The translations under genes and the position numbers were made by a program. A stretch of 64,000 nt of DNA from Rhodoferax sp. WC2427 (GTDB lineage: Bacteria; Pseudomonadota; Gammaproteobacteria; Burkholderiales; Burkholderiaceae_C): NCBI RefSeq assembly GCF_040822085.1, contig NZ_CP162006.1:4526001-4590000 (forward strand), read 5' to 3'. A model generated the notes under the pieces. That model saw only the letters and a list, made by a program, of their open reading frames with translations, ran no database searches and was not told where the DNA came from. Below are positions 1 to 8,154 of this stretch, piece after piece. How positions within the stretch are numbered: the first letter of the stretch is position 1; every line of letters begins with the position of its first letter.

Positions 1-454
1 AGCCCTCGCCCATGGCCAGCGCCAGGCCCGCAAACGCACAGCCCAACCCCAGCCACTGCCCGCCGCGCAAGCGCTCGCCCGGCACAAAGCGCGGCAACAG
101 CAGCGCCACCCAGAACGGCGCACTGTACAAAAACACCGTCAGCCGCGAAGCCAGCGTGTACTCCAGCCCGGCATGGATGCAGGCGAATTCCGCCGCAAAC
201 AGCAGCCCGGCCAGCAGCCCGAAGCGCCAGGCGCCCGCCGGTTCCGAGGCAAAGCCCAGCCGCACACCGCGCCAGCGGCACCACAACGCCACCGCCACGC
301 TGGACACCGCAAAGCGCACGCAGGCCTGGAACACCGGCGGCACCTCGGCCATCGTCGCCTTCACCAGCGTCTGCTGGAAACCCCAGAACATGCAGCAGGC
401 CAGTAACAGGGCGATGGCGAGGGGGTCGAGCTGGGTTTTGCGGATGGTGGGCAT
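1..454 (-). CDS. EamA/DMT-family transporter, N-terminal part (runs off left edge)
   Basis: Reading the minus strand from the ATG at 454 gives an open frame to the window edge (151 codons). The protein starts MPTIRKTQLDPLAIALL and continues with hydrophobic helices typical of the drug/metabolite transporter superfamily, including a WGFQQTLVK segment near residue 24 and a loop ending PGERLRGGQW before the fourth helix. Such proteins are inner-membrane exporters or permeases with 10 helices; the substrate cannot be told. It is divergent from the LysE-type exporter at 542, with 87 bp between the starts. The C-terminal half lies outside the window. Confidence 0.8.
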   Translation of the reverse strand, partial: MPTIRKTQLDPLAIALLLACCMFWGFQQTLVKATMAEVPPVFQACVRFAVSSVAVALWCRWRGVRLGFASEPAGAWRFGLLAGLLFAAEFACIHAGLEYTLASRLTVFLYSAPFWVALLLPRFVPGERLRGGQWLGLGCAFAGLALAMGEG

Positions 455-541
455 GCGGGAATTATCGGTGCCGCGCCCGGCGCATAATTTGCCCGCGCCG
501 ACGCTTTGCCGTGCGGTTGCGCCACTACCAAAAGGTTATTT

Positions 542-1168
542 ATGCCGTCCATCGACACCTGCCTCGCCTTCTTCGCCCTGGTTTTCATGCTGGGTTTTGC
601 ACCGGGGCCGGACAATATTTTTGTGATGATGCAGTCGGTCACCCAGGGCCGCAAAGCCGGGCTGGTGGCCATGCTGGGCATGTGCGCAGGGCTGGCGGTG
701 CACACCCTGGCGGTGGCGCTGGGCCTGGCGGCGGTGTTTGCAGCATCCGCCACGGCGTTCACCGTGCTGAAGGTGGTGGGCGCGGTCTACCTGGCGTACC
801 TGGCCTGGCAGGCGTTTCGCGCCCCGGCGGGCACGCTGGCCGCGCCGGTGGAGCAGCAACCCGACCTGCGCCGCATCTTCTTGCGCGGCTGGGTGATGAA
901 TCTGACCAACCCGAAAATCGTGTTCTTCTTTCTGGCCCTGCTGCCACAGTTTGTGCACGCCGAGCGCGGCCCCATCGCCACCCAGATCGGTGTGCTGGGC
1001 GCCATCTTCATCGCCTCCACGCTGATTACCTTTGGGGCCATCGCCTGGTTCAGCGCCACCGTCAGCACCCGGCTGCGCCGCTCGCCCGCAGCCCAGTTGT
1101 GGCTGAACCGCATGGCGGGCACGGTGTTTCTGGGCATGGCGGCGCGCCTGGCCATGGCCGAGCGCTGA
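542..1168 (+). CDS. LysE/RhtB-family amino-acid or metabolite exporter
   Basis: A 208-residue membrane protein. Near residue 20 it has the family signature GFAPGPDNIFVMMQS, followed by the Gly-rich helix around GMCAGLAVHTLAVALG and, near residue 120, the NLTNPKIVFFF segment typical of RhtB/LysE translocators. These proteins export amino acids or analogues across the inner membrane. The start at 542 is preferred over an in-frame start at 506 because the homology begins there and an AAAGG-like site lies just upstream. The length fits the family (about 205-210 residues). The substrate is unknown. Confidence 0.88.
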   Translation: MPSIDTCLAFFALVFMLGFAPGPDNIFVMMQSVTQGRKAGLVAMLGMCAGLAVHTLAVALGLAAVFAASATAFTVLKVVGAVYLAYLAWQAFRAPAGTLAAPVEQQPDLRRIFLRGWVMNLTNPKIVFFFLALLPQFVHAERGPIATQIGVLGAIFIASTLITFGAIAWFSATVSTRLRRSPAAQLWLNRMAGTVFLGMAARLAMAER

Positions 1169-1170
1169 AC

Positions 1171-1237
1171 CTGTTGCTACATAAAAAGTAGCTGCTTACG
1201 CCCAACAGATAAGCGCAGGCGGTCAAAAAGCCCTAAA
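1171..1237. repeat. Dispersed palindromic intergenic repeat, copy 1
   Basis: Contains the family core TAGCTGCTTACGC followed by ATAAGCGCAGGCGGTC. It lies directly after the LysE-family gene. Other copies are listed through the window. Confidence 0.75.
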
Positions 1238-1301
1238 TACGCCGGGATTGGCAAAAGTCTGGTGGGTAAGATCGCCCATCCCCCGGACTTTGGACACCCC
1301 C

Positions 1302-2153
1302 ATGACCCGCACCCGCTCCCTGCTGCTCACGGCCTGTGCCATGCTGGCCTTTGCGGGCAATTCCCTGCTGTGCCGCCTGGCGCTGCGCCACACTGCCATC
1401 GATGCCGCCAGCTTCACCAGCGTGCGGCTGGTCGCGGGCGCGCTGACGCTGTGGCTGTTGCTGCAATGGCGCCCAAGCGGCCAGGCTGGCGCGAATAGCC
1501 AAGGCAACTGGATTTCCGCCGCGGCCCTGTGCGCGTATGCGGCGGGGTTTTCCTGGGCCTATGTGCACCTTTCGGCGGCGACCGGCGCGCTGCTGCTGTT
1601 CGGCGCGGTACAGGCCACCATGGTCGGCCACGGCCTGTGGGCGGGCGAGCGTTTGCGGCCCTTGCAGTCCCTCGGGGTATTGCTCACCCTGGCCGGGCTG
1701 CTGGCCTTGCTGCTGCCCGGCCTGGCCGCGCCGCCGCTGGTCAGTGCCCTGCTGATGCTGGGCGCGGGCGTGGCCTGGGGCGTGTACTCCCTGCGGGGCA
1801 AGGGCGCGGGCGACCCGCTGGCCGTCACCGCGGGCAACTTTGTGCGTGCCGTGCCCCTGGCGCTGGCCGTGTCGGCGGCCAGCTACACCCACCTGTCGCT
1901 GGACACCGCGGGCCTGCTGTACGCCGTGGCCTCGGGCGCACTGGCATCCGGCATTGGCTACGCCATCTGGTACACCGCCTTGCCCACGCTGTCTTCCACC
2001 GCAGCGGCCAGCGTGCAACTCAGCGTGCCGGTACTGGCGGCCTTGGGCGGCATCGCATTGTTGGGCGAGTCGGCCAGCCTGCGCCTGGTGCTGGCATCGG
2101 TAGCCGTTCTGGGCGGCATCGGGCTGGTGATCTGGCAAAAGCGGCGCGTGTAG
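1302..2153 (+). CDS. EamA/DMT-family transporter
   Basis: A 283-residue hydrophobic protein with two EamA repeats. The first repeat begins MTRTRSLLLTACAMLAF and carries AIDAASFTSVRLV; the second holds GVAWGVYSLRGKGAGDP near residue 155 and a C-terminal LGGIGLVIWQKRRV. The start at 1302 gives an N-terminus that opens straight into helix 1; an upstream in-frame start at 1248 would add 18 residues from repeat-derived DNA and is less likely. It is probably an inner-membrane permease of unknown substrate, one of four EamA proteins in this window. Confidence 0.85.
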   Translation: MTRTRSLLLTACAMLAFAGNSLLCRLALRHTAIDAASFTSVRLVAGALTLWLLLQWRPSGQAGANSQGNWISAAALCAYAAGFSWAYVHLSAATGALLLFGAVQATMVGHGLWAGERLRPLQSLGVLLTLAGLLALLLPGLAAPPLVSALLMLGAGVAWGVYSLRGKGAGDPLAVTAGNFVRAVPLALAVSAASYTHLSLDTAGLLYAVASGALASGIGYAIWYTALPTLSSTAAASVQLSVPVLAALGGIALLGESASLRLVLASVAVLGGIGLVIWQKRRV

Positions 2154-2158
2154 GCCGG

Positions 2159-2347
2159 TTAAGCGTAGTCGCCCACCTCGTAGCGCGTCCCAAAGCCCAG
2201 ATCTAGCTGCACCGAATAAGCATGCGGCGCGCTGCGCGATAACTCCAGTACCCGGTAGCCGCATTCGGCCAAAGCCTCGCACAGCGCCAGGCCCAGGCCG
2301 GTAGAGCCGCCCGTCAACACCGCCAGACGCAATGGTTCAGATGGCAT
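2159..2347 (-). pseudogene. Remnant of a short-chain dehydrogenase/reductase (SDR) gene
   Basis: A 62-codon frame. Its N-terminus has the SDR nucleotide-binding signature TGGSTGLGLALCEAL (TGxxxGxG) and continues through the second strand to SVQLDLG, the point where an SDR normally carries its Asp-containing loop. It then changes to FGTRYEVGDYA and stops, about 190 residues short of a full SDR. The tail may be the original C-terminus joined by an internal deletion. No catalytic YxxxK is present, so it cannot be an active dehydrogenase. A palindromic repeat copy lies just upstream of the start. Confidence 0.65.
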
Positions 2348-2360
2348 GGATATTGGAGAG

Positions 2361-2420
2361 TTTTGGGCCGTTTGTGCTTATTCCACCGGCACAAGCAGCT
2401 ACTTTATACATAGCAAAAAT
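2361..2420. repeat. Dispersed palindromic intergenic repeat, copy 2
   Basis: Core TTGTGCTTATTCCACCGGCA followed by CAAGCAGCT. The hairpin arms are TTGTGC and GCACAA, with a TTATTCCACCG loop. Confidence 0.8.
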
Positions 2421-2482
2421 CCGTTACCGGCCTGGCCGTTGCTGGTGCAGCTGCGGCTGTTGCTGCTGCTGCGGGTCGTAGA

Positions 2483-2770
2483 TCACCGTGCCGGGCCCAC
2501 CCCCACCCCCACCTGCGCGCCACCCACGTTGGTGCTGGTGCCAACCCCCACGCCAGTGCTCACCTGGCCGCGCTGGTTGACCCCCACGCCCACGCCGACC
2601 GGCCCCACCCCGGTCCCCAGGCCCAGGTACATGCCGCCCGAGCCGCCGCCGACCCCGATGCTGACACCGGGAAACAGCGGCACGCTGACCCCCACGCCCA
2701 CCGAGCTGCACCCTCCCAGCAGCACCGACGCGGCCACCACGCCCGACGCCCCCCAACTTTTAAGCCCCAT
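2483..2770 (-). CDS. Small Gly/Val-rich lipoprotein
   Basis: A 95-residue protein. A short N-terminal signal with lipobox LLGGC puts the lipidated cysteine at residue 21; the next residues are Ser-Ser, which favours sorting to the outer membrane. The mature part is almost wholly built of Gly-Val alternations (GVGVSVPLFPG, YLGLGTGVGPVGVGVGV), with few charged residues. The ATG overlaps the last 11 bases of the SRPBCC gene, so the two are probably translationally coupled. I do not recognise the family; low-complexity Gly-rich lipoproteins of this size occur in Burkholderiales. Confidence 0.6.
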   Translation of the reverse strand: MGLKSWGASGVVAASVLLGGCSSVGVGVSVPLFPGVSIGVGGGSGGMYLGLGTGVGPVGVGVGVNQRGQVSTGVGVGTSTNVGGAQVGVGVGPAR

Positions 2771-3227
2771 CGGGAATCTCGGGCTCCACCAGTTGCGACA
2801 GCATGCCCAGCGACTCCTGCCAGCCCAGGTAGCAAGACTCCACCGGGATCACCGCCGGAATCCCTTCCTGCACGATGTGCAGCTCGGTGCCGCAGGCGAC
2901 CTGGCGAAACGTCACCGTGACCTGCATCTCGCCCGGCAGATTCGGATCGTCAAAGGTGTCGGTGTAGCGGATTTGGGTGTGCGGCGTGAGTTCGGTGAAG
3001 GTGCCGCCAAACGAATGGCTATGGCCGGTGCCAAAGTTGGTGAACGACATGCGAAACTTTCCACCCACCCGCTCTTCCGAGTGGTGGATCTTGGCCGTGA
3101 ACCCATGCGGCGGTAGCCACTTGACCCGCGCATCGGGATCGAGAAAGGCCCGGTAGACCCGCTCGGCCGGGGCGCGCAGCACGCGGTGGAAGCGCACGGT
3201 GCCAGGGGTGGACGTAGAGGTGGTCAT
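2760..3227 (-). CDS. SRPBCC (AHSA1/START-like) domain protein
   Basis: A 155-residue protein with the AHSA1/SRPBCC fold pattern: FHRVLRAPAERVYRAFLDP at the N-terminus, KWLPPHGFTAKIH near residue 40, the GGKFRMSFTNF strand near 55, FGGTFTEL near 75 and a C-terminal helix GWQESLGMLSQLVE. The family binds hydrophobic ligands in a helix-grip cavity; no catalytic function can be assigned. The cytoplasmic protein is followed by an overlapping lipoprotein gene. Confidence 0.85.
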   Translation of the reverse strand: MTTSTSTPGTVRFHRVLRAPAERVYRAFLDPDARVKWLPPHGFTAKIHHSEERVGGKFRMSFTNFGTGHSHSFGGTFTELTPHTQIRYTDTFDDPNLPGEMQVTVTFRQVACGTELHIVQEGIPAVIPVESCYLGWQESLGMLSQLVEPEIPDGA

Positions 3228-3309
3228 GGCGGTCTCCTGCGCAGACTAAACCGCCATTTTGTGGGGAAATAGGAGGGGCTGCTGTAACAATTAACCGCGG
3301 CGCCGACCT

Positions 3310-3810
3310 TCAAGTTTGTAACTTGACCCAGGCGGCAAAGACCAGTGCCGCAAGCCATCCAAGCGCCGACACCCCCAGGGATGCGCGCAAATAAAAGTAC
3401 TTGCGCTCGTCGATATGGGATCGATCGTGTATCAAGGTGCGGAGCTCGCACAGAAAATCATCTTCCGAGATGGTCGCAGCCCGGTCTAAATAGTCGCGAA
3501 GCCCGTAGAGATTGATGCGTATCGAATCCACAACGCCGGGACCACGCCGCAAATTTCTGCTTCCGCGGGGTTTGATCGCAAAAAAAGCCAAGGCGATCGC
3601 CACCGCCAGGATAAAACACACCAGAAAACCCGTCCACAGTTTGCACAACACCGCGCCCGATGGAATGGTGCTGTAAATCAAGGCCAGGAGCGCCGTATTG
3701 GCCGTGATCACTGCGCCAGCCTTCTGGTCGGCAAACTTGATGTTCTCGTGGATTTGCTGGTTGTTTTGGAACAGCATTTCCACAGTCTGCTTGAAAACAC
3801 TGGCATCCAT
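3310..3810 (-). CDS. PycTM-like (Pycsar effector-type) membrane protein, solitary
   Basis: A 166-residue protein read from the ATG at 3810, which has GGAGG 6 bases upstream. Residues 20-32 (IHENIKFADQKAG) match the DQKA/DxKA motif that precedes the first membrane helix of the Pycsar effector TM family. Predicted helices lie at about 31-49, 55-79 and 142-162, with a charged cytoplasmic stretch between the second and third. In Pycsar defence, cyclic pyrimidine nucleotides trigger such effectors to damage the membrane. No nucleotide cyclase lies nearby, so a defence role is inference. The frame could extend upstream to 3954 but would gain a poor N-terminus. Confidence 0.6.
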   Translation of the reverse strand: MDASVFKQTVEMLFQNNQQIHENIKFADQKAGAVITANTALLALIYSTIPSGAVLCKLWTGFLVCFILAVAIALAFFAIKPRGSRNLRRGPGVVDSIRINLYGLRDYLDRAATISEDDFLCELRTLIHDRSHIDERKYFYLRASLGVSALGWLAALVFAAWVKLQT

Positions 3811-3954
3811 CACGCGCCTCCATGCGATGTGCAACGTTAACCTGCGGACGTTTGAGGCTCGCGCTGGGCCCGCATTGCGGCCTTCAAGCGTACATCCACT
3901 TCGACTCCAAGGGGTGAAAAAAGTGAGGTGAGCCACCACGGAATGCAAATCCAC

Positions 3955-3989
3955 AAAAAAGCCCCGCCAGTCTCACAACCGCGGGGCTT
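3955..3989 (-). terminator. Intrinsic terminator downstream of htpG
   Basis: On the minus strand the stem AAGCCCCGC/GCGGGGCTT (arms 3981-3989 and 3959-3967) with a 13-nt loop is followed by a U-run (A-run at 3955-3960 on the plus strand). Confidence 0.8.
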
Positions 3990-3994
3990 CTCTA

Positions 3995-4065
3995 TAACAG
4001 TGACGCTACGAAATCAGTAGCTGCTTACGCTCATCGAACAAGCGCCAGAGCCACTTTTCGTATAA
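3995..4065. repeat. Dispersed palindromic intergenic repeat, copy 3
   Basis: Contains AGTAGCTGCTTACGCTCATC followed by GAACAAGCGCCAGAGCC, between the htpG stop and its terminator. Confidence 0.7.
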
Positions 4066-4071
4066 ATCCAC

Positions 4072-6051
4072 TTACACCAGCAAGGCATTCACGCGCTTGA
4101 CGTAGGCCGCCGGGTCGGCAGGTAAACCGCCTTCGGCCAGCAGCGCCTGGTCGAACAGGATGTGGGCCAGGTCGTTGAAGTGCACCGAGCCCTCCAGTTT
4201 CTTGACCAGGGCGTGTTCGGCGTTCACTTCCAGCACGGGCTTGACTTCGGGGGCGGTCTGGCCAGCTTGCTTGAGCATGCGGGCGAGCTGGGTGCTCATG
4301 CCGTCGTCTTGCACCACCAGGCAGGCGGGGCTGTCGACCAGGCGGGTGGTGACGCGCACGTCCTCGGCCTTGTCTTTCAGCGCCTCTTTCAGCTTGGCCA
4401 GCAGGGGTTTGAAGGTTTCGGCGGCGGCTTCGGCGGCTTTCTTTTCGTCCTCATCCAGCAGCTTGCCCAGGTCGACCGCGCCCTTGGCGACGGACTGCAG
4501 CGGGGTGCCGTCAAAGTCTTGCAGGTAGTTCAGCGCCCATTCGTCCACGCGGTCGGTCATCAAGAGCACTTCGATGCCCTTTTTCTTGAAGACTTCGAGC
4601 TGCGGGCTGTTCTTGGCGGCGGCGGCGTTGTCGGCGGTGATGTAGTAGATGGCTTCCTGGCCTTCTTTCATGCGTGCCTTGTAGTCGGCCAGCGACACGG
4701 TGGTGGTGTCGGTGGTGTTGCTGGCAAATCGCAGCAGCTTGGCCAGGCGGTCGCGGTTGGTAAAGTCTTCGCCCAGGCCTTCTTTGAGGACCGCGCCGAA
4801 TTCGGCATAGAACTGGCTGTACTTGCCGACCAGGGCCTTGTCTTCGTCGCTGACCACGTCCGTCACGTCGCCGGTGGATTCCGGCAGTGCGTTGTGCTTG
4901 GCCAGGTCTTCCAGCATGCCCAAGACGCGCTTGGTGCAGCCTTCGCGGATGGCTTTGACATCGCGGCTCTCTTGCAGCAGCTCGCGGCTCACGTTCAGCG
5001 GCAGGTCGGCGGAATCCACCACGCCCTTCACAAAGCGCAGGTAGCTGGGCAGCAGGGCTTCGGCATCGTCCATGATGAAGACGCGCTTCACGTACAGCTT
5101 CAGGCCGCCCTTTTTGTCGCGGTTCCACAGGTCTTGCGGGGCCTTGCCGGGCACGTAGAGCAACTGGGTGTATTCGGTGCTGCCTTCCACGCGGTTGTGG
5201 GTGTAGGCCAGCGGGGCTTCGAAATCGTGGCTGATCTGCTTGTAGAAGTCGTCGTACTGCTCCTGGCTGATGTCTTTCTTGGCGCGGGCCCAGATGGCGC
5301 TGGCCTTGTTGACGGTTTCCCATTCGCCGGTGTTGACCATGCCACCGGGCTGGCGGCCACCGTTTTCGTCTTCAGGATTGATCAGGTCACCGTCTTTCCA
5401 CTCTTCCTTTTCCATCAGGATGGGCAGGCTGATGTGGTCGGAGTACTTGCCGATGATGGACTTGAGCTTCCAGGCAGAGGCGTAGTCCAGCGCGTCGTCG
5501 CGCAGGTGCAGGATCACGCTGGTGCCGCGCTTTTCGCGGGTGATGTTCTCCACTTCGAACGCGTCGCCGCCAGCGGCACCGCCGTCGCTGGACCAACGCA
5601 CGCCTTCCGTGGCAGGCACACCGGCACGGCGCGACTCCACGGTGATGCGGTCGGCCACGATGAAGCCGGAGTAAAAGCCCACGCCAAACTGGCCGATGAG
5701 CTGCGAGTCGGCCTTTTGGTCGCCCGACATCTTGCTGACGAAGTCTTTGGTGCCGCTCTTGGCGATGGTGCCCAGGTTGTCGATGGCTTCCTGCTGCGTG
5801 AGGCCGATGCCGTTGTCGGTGATGGTCAGGGTTTTGGCATCTTTGTCGAAGGCCACACGGACTTCGAGGTTGGTGGCGTCCTCGTACAGGGCGGGGTTGG
5901 CAATGGCTTCAAAACGCAGTTTGTCGCACGCGTCGGAGGCGTTGGACACCAGCTCGCGCATGAAGATTTCCTTGTTGGAATACAGCGCGTGGGTGACGAG
6001 GTGCAGCAGTTGGGCCACTTCGGCCTGGAAGGAAAGCGTTTGCTTGGTCAT
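4072..6051 (-). CDS. htpG: Molecular chaperone HtpG (Hsp90 family)
   Basis: A 659-residue ATP-dependent cytosolic chaperone. The N-terminal GHKL ATPase domain has [16 protein letters not shown] (with the E/N pair for ATP/Mg), TDNGIGLT, and [15 protein letters not shown] (nucleotide lid) at about residues 30-130. The middle domain holds the [13 protein letters not shown] motif near 370, with the catalytic-loop Arg. The C-terminal dimerisation domain ends VKRVNALLV. The start at 6051 ([12 protein letters not shown]) matches HtpG proteins; a longer frame from 6114 would add 21 unrelated residues. The gene is monocistronic, with a terminator downstream and a possible heat-shock promoter upstream. 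Confidence 0.97.
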   Translation of the reverse strand: MTKQTLSFQAEVAQLLHLVTHALYSNKEIFMRELVSNASDACDKLRFEAIANPALYEDATNLEVRVAFDKDAKTLTITDNGIGLTQQEAIDNLGTIAKSGTKDFVSKMSGDQKADSQLIGQFGVGFYSGFIVADRITVESRRAGVPATEGVRWSSDGGAAGGDAFEVENITREKRGTSVILHLRDDALDYASAWKLKSIIGKYSDHISLPILMEKEEWKDGDLINPEDENGGRQPGGMVNTGEWETVNKASAIWARAKKDISQEQYDDFYKQISHDFEAPLAYTHNRVEGSTEYTQLLYVPGKAPQDLWNRDKKGGLKLYVKRVFIMDDAEALLPSYLRFVKGVVDSADLPLNVSRELLQESRDVKAIREGCTKRVLGMLEDLAKHNALPESTGDVTDVVSDEDKALVGKYSQFYAEFGAVLKEGLGEDFTNRDRLAKLLRFASNTTDTTTVSLADYKARMKEGQEAIYYITADNAAAAKNSPQLEVFKKKGIEVLLMTDRVDEWALNYLQDFDGTPLQSVAKGAVDLGKLLDEDEKKAAEAAAETFKPLLAKLKEALKDKAEDVRVTTRLVDSPACLVVQDDGMSTQLARMLKQAGQTAPEVKPVLEVNAEHALVKKLEGSVHFNDLAHILFDQALLAEGGLPADPAAYVKRVNALLV

Positions 6052-6111
6052 GTTGGTATGTGTGAATGGTTCTGAAAGAGGTGTCGGCACGCTGCGTTGC
6101 CGGGCAACCCT

Positions 6112-6141
6112 CAATTATGGCCGGGCGGGCTGATTGCAAGG
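6112..6141 (-). promoter_or_regulatory. Possible sigma-32-type promoter of htpG
   Basis: On the minus strand CTTGCAAT is followed about 13 bases later by CCATAAT, resembling the heat-shock consensus CTTGAA-N13-15-CCCCAT-T. It lies about 60-90 bases upstream of the htpG start. The match is partial; the placement and the gene's identity are the main support. Confidence 0.35.
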
Positions 6142-6362
6142 CCCAGGGAGCCTGTTCATGCTCTAAACCTCCAGGAAGGGGCTCGGGTGTCAATGAACTT
6201 TGGTATTTGTAAATGGCTATTACAAATTTCCCAGCAAAAAACCGCGAATTGTGTGAATTAGTTGCCCGCGTCACATTCAGCTGCGACGATGATGGCCGCC
6301 GCGTGCAGGTTTCGCCCATTGCGGCTGTATGCATGGATTCAATACACATAGGAGTGAACACA

Positions 6363-7076
6363 ATGGATAGCAATCTCAAAAAATGGTCGGCGGAATTCCT
6401 CGGCACCTTCTGGCTGACGCTGGGCGGCTGCGGCAGTGCCGTGCTGGCCGCCGCCTTTCCGGGCGTGGGCATCGGCCTGTTGGGCGTGTCGCTGGCCTTT
6501 GGCCTGACGGTGGTGACGGGCGCGTACGCGCTGGGCCCCATCTCCGGCGGCCACTTCAACCCCGCGGTGTCGATCGGCCTGGCGGTGGGCAAGCGCTTCC
6601 CCGCCAGCGGCCTGCCGGGTTACATCATTGCGCAGGTGCTGGGCGCGTGCGCAGCGGCATTTGTGCTGTACCTGATCGTGTCGGGCAAGGCCGACTTTGA
6701 TGCGGCCAAGGCCTTCACCGGCGCGGGCGCATTTGCCACCAACGGCTTTGGTGCCCACTCGCCTGGCGGTTTCAGCATGATGTCGGTGCTGATCACCGAG
6801 GTGGTCATGACCGCCATCTTCCTGGTCGTGATCTTGGGCTCTACCGCCAAGCGCGCTGCCGGTGCCTTTGGCGGCCTGAGCATCGGCCTGTGCCTGACGC
6901 TGATCCACCTGGTGTCCATCCCCGTGTCCAACACCTCAGTCAACCCCGCCCGCAGCACCGGCCCCGCGCTGTTCGTGCCCGGCGCCATGGGCGACCTGTG
7001 GCTGTTCTGGGTGGCCCCCATCGTCGGCGCCATCCTCGGTGCCGTCATTTACAACGTGCTCTTGAGCGACGACTAA
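6363..7076 (+). CDS. aqpZ: Aquaporin Z
   Basis: A 237-residue MIP-family channel for water across the inner membrane. Both NPA boxes are present: GGHFNPAVS (NPA at about 66-68) and NTSVNPARS (about 194-196). The Arg after the second NPA and the His of IHLVSIPVS are the expected selectivity-filter residues for a narrow water-specific pore, and the length is close to that of characterised AqpZ. The start [12 protein letters not shown] has TAGGAG upstream; the longer in-frame extension from 6213 lacks homology. A clear terminator follows at 7148. Confidence 0.95.
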   Translation: MDSNLKKWSAEFLGTFWLTLGGCGSAVLAAAFPGVGIGLLGVSLAFGLTVVTGAYALGPISGGHFNPAVSIGLAVGKRFPASGLPGYIIAQVLGACAAAFVLYLIVSGKADFDAAKAFTGAGAFATNGFGAHSPGGFSMMSVLITEVVMTAIFLVVILGSTAKRAAGAFGGLSIGLCLTLIHLVSIPVSNTSVNPARSTGPALFVPGAMGDLWLFWVAPIVGAILGAVIYNVLLSDD

Positions 7077-7080
7077 GTTA

Positions 7081-7140
7081 TGTGCTTTTCAGGCTGCTTG
7101 CGCTTATGGAATGGGCGAGAGCAGCTATAAAAAGCATAGC
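7081..7140. repeat. Dispersed palindromic intergenic repeat, copy 4
   Basis: Contains GGCTGCTTGCGCTTATGGAA followed by TGGGCGAGAGCAGCTATAAAA, between the aqpZ stop and its terminator. Confidence 0.8.
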
Positions 7141-7147
7141 CTTCACC

Positions 7148-7173
7148 AAGCCGCGACCTGTCGCGGCTTTTTT
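7148..7173 (+). terminator. Intrinsic terminator of aqpZ
   Basis: A perfect 9-bp stem AAGCCGCGA/TCGCGGCTT with a 4-nt loop followed by a T-run. It ends just before the stop codon of the convergent EamA gene. Confidence 0.9.
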
Positions 7174-7178
7174 GTGGG

Positions 7179-8090
7179 TCAGGGCTTGTGGGCCGCGCGC
7201 AGGGCCACCAGCCCGGCGGCCACCACGATGCCCCCGCCCAGTACCGTGGTGGCGCGTGGCACCTCGTGGAAGAACACATAGCCCCAGGTGGGGGCCCATA
7301 GCATGCCGGTGTACTCGAACGGCGTGACGATGCTGGCCCGGGCCATGCGGTAGGCGCTGGTAAGAAACAAGGTGCCCACGGCGGCCACCACGCCGCACAC
7401 CGCCATCAGCGAACCGTCCAGCAGCGTGGGCGGCACCCAGGGTCGCACCAGGAACGACAGGCTGGGATGCTCGGCCCGCACAATGCCCAGCTGGTGCAGC
7501 ACCAGGGCGGTGGCCAGGGCCCCCAGCAGGAAAAATGCATTCTGGTGGAATGACATCACCGACGCAGCCTGGGTGGTGCCCAGCCGCCGTGCCATCAGCA
7601 TGGAGCTGCCGTACATGGCCGCCGACAGCAAAGACAGCAGCGCAGCGGGCTCGAACAGGCCGCTGCCGGGCTGCAGCATCACCATCACCCCGGCAAAGCC
7701 CACCACCACCGCCAGCCAAACCTTCCAACCCGACTTCTCGCCCAGAAACGGCCCGGCCAGCGCGGTGACGAACAAGGGCACGGTGAAATACAGCGCCACC
7801 GCGTCGGCCAGCGGCAGCGCCGGAAACGCCATGTAGTAGGCCGTGTACGAAATGAACAGGATCAGCGCGCGCAGCGCCAGCACACCCCAGCGCGGGGTGA
7901 ACAGCGCCCGCCAGCCCACCTCGCGCTGCACCAGGGCCCACAGCACCGGCACCCCGACGAGCGAGCGGATGGCCACCACCTCGGTCAGGGGGTAGGCGCC
8001 GCTGACCTGCTTGATGATCGCGTCCTGCAGCGAGAACACCAGCACACCCAGGCACAGACACACAATGCCGCGCACGGTTTGGTTTTGCAT
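7179..8090 (-). CDS. EamA/DMT-family transporter
   Basis: A 303-residue, ten-helix permease of the drug/metabolite superfamily. It begins MQNQTVRGIVCLCLGVLVF, has DAIIKQVSGAYPLTEVVAIR at the first periplasmic turn, SYTAYYMAFPALPLADAVAL near 80 (characteristic of RhaT/YojE-like EamA proteins), and a second EamA repeat ending FHEVPRATTVLGGGIVVAAG. It belongs to the inner membrane and its substrate is unknown. It converges on aqpZ and lies downstream of the peptide ABC operon, separated by 64 bp, so it could be co-transcribed with that operon. Confidence 0.88.
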   Translation of the reverse strand: MQNQTVRGIVCLCLGVLVFSLQDAIIKQVSGAYPLTEVVAIRSLVGVPVLWALVQREVGWRALFTPRWGVLALRALILFISYTAYYMAFPALPLADAVALYFTVPLFVTALAGPFLGEKSGWKVWLAVVVGFAGVMVMLQPGSGLFEPAALLSLLSAAMYGSSMLMARRLGTTQAASVMSFHQNAFFLLGALATALVLHQLGIVRAEHPSLSFLVRPWVPPTLLDGSLMAVCGVVAAVGTLFLTSAYRMARASIVTPFEYTGMLWAPTWGYVFFHEVPRATTVLGGGIVVAAGLVALRAAHKP

Positions 8091-8154
8091 AGGGGGGCGA
8101 ATGAAAACAGGGCCGAACCCGAAAGCCCGGCCCCCGGGGTCTACAGCCTGCGGG

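Noticed and set aside
4162..6075. Long open frame on the plus strand opposite htpG (637 codons)
   Set aside because: It is the reverse-strand shadow of a well-conserved GC-rich gene; its protein is repetitive Gly/Val/His-rich and matches no family.
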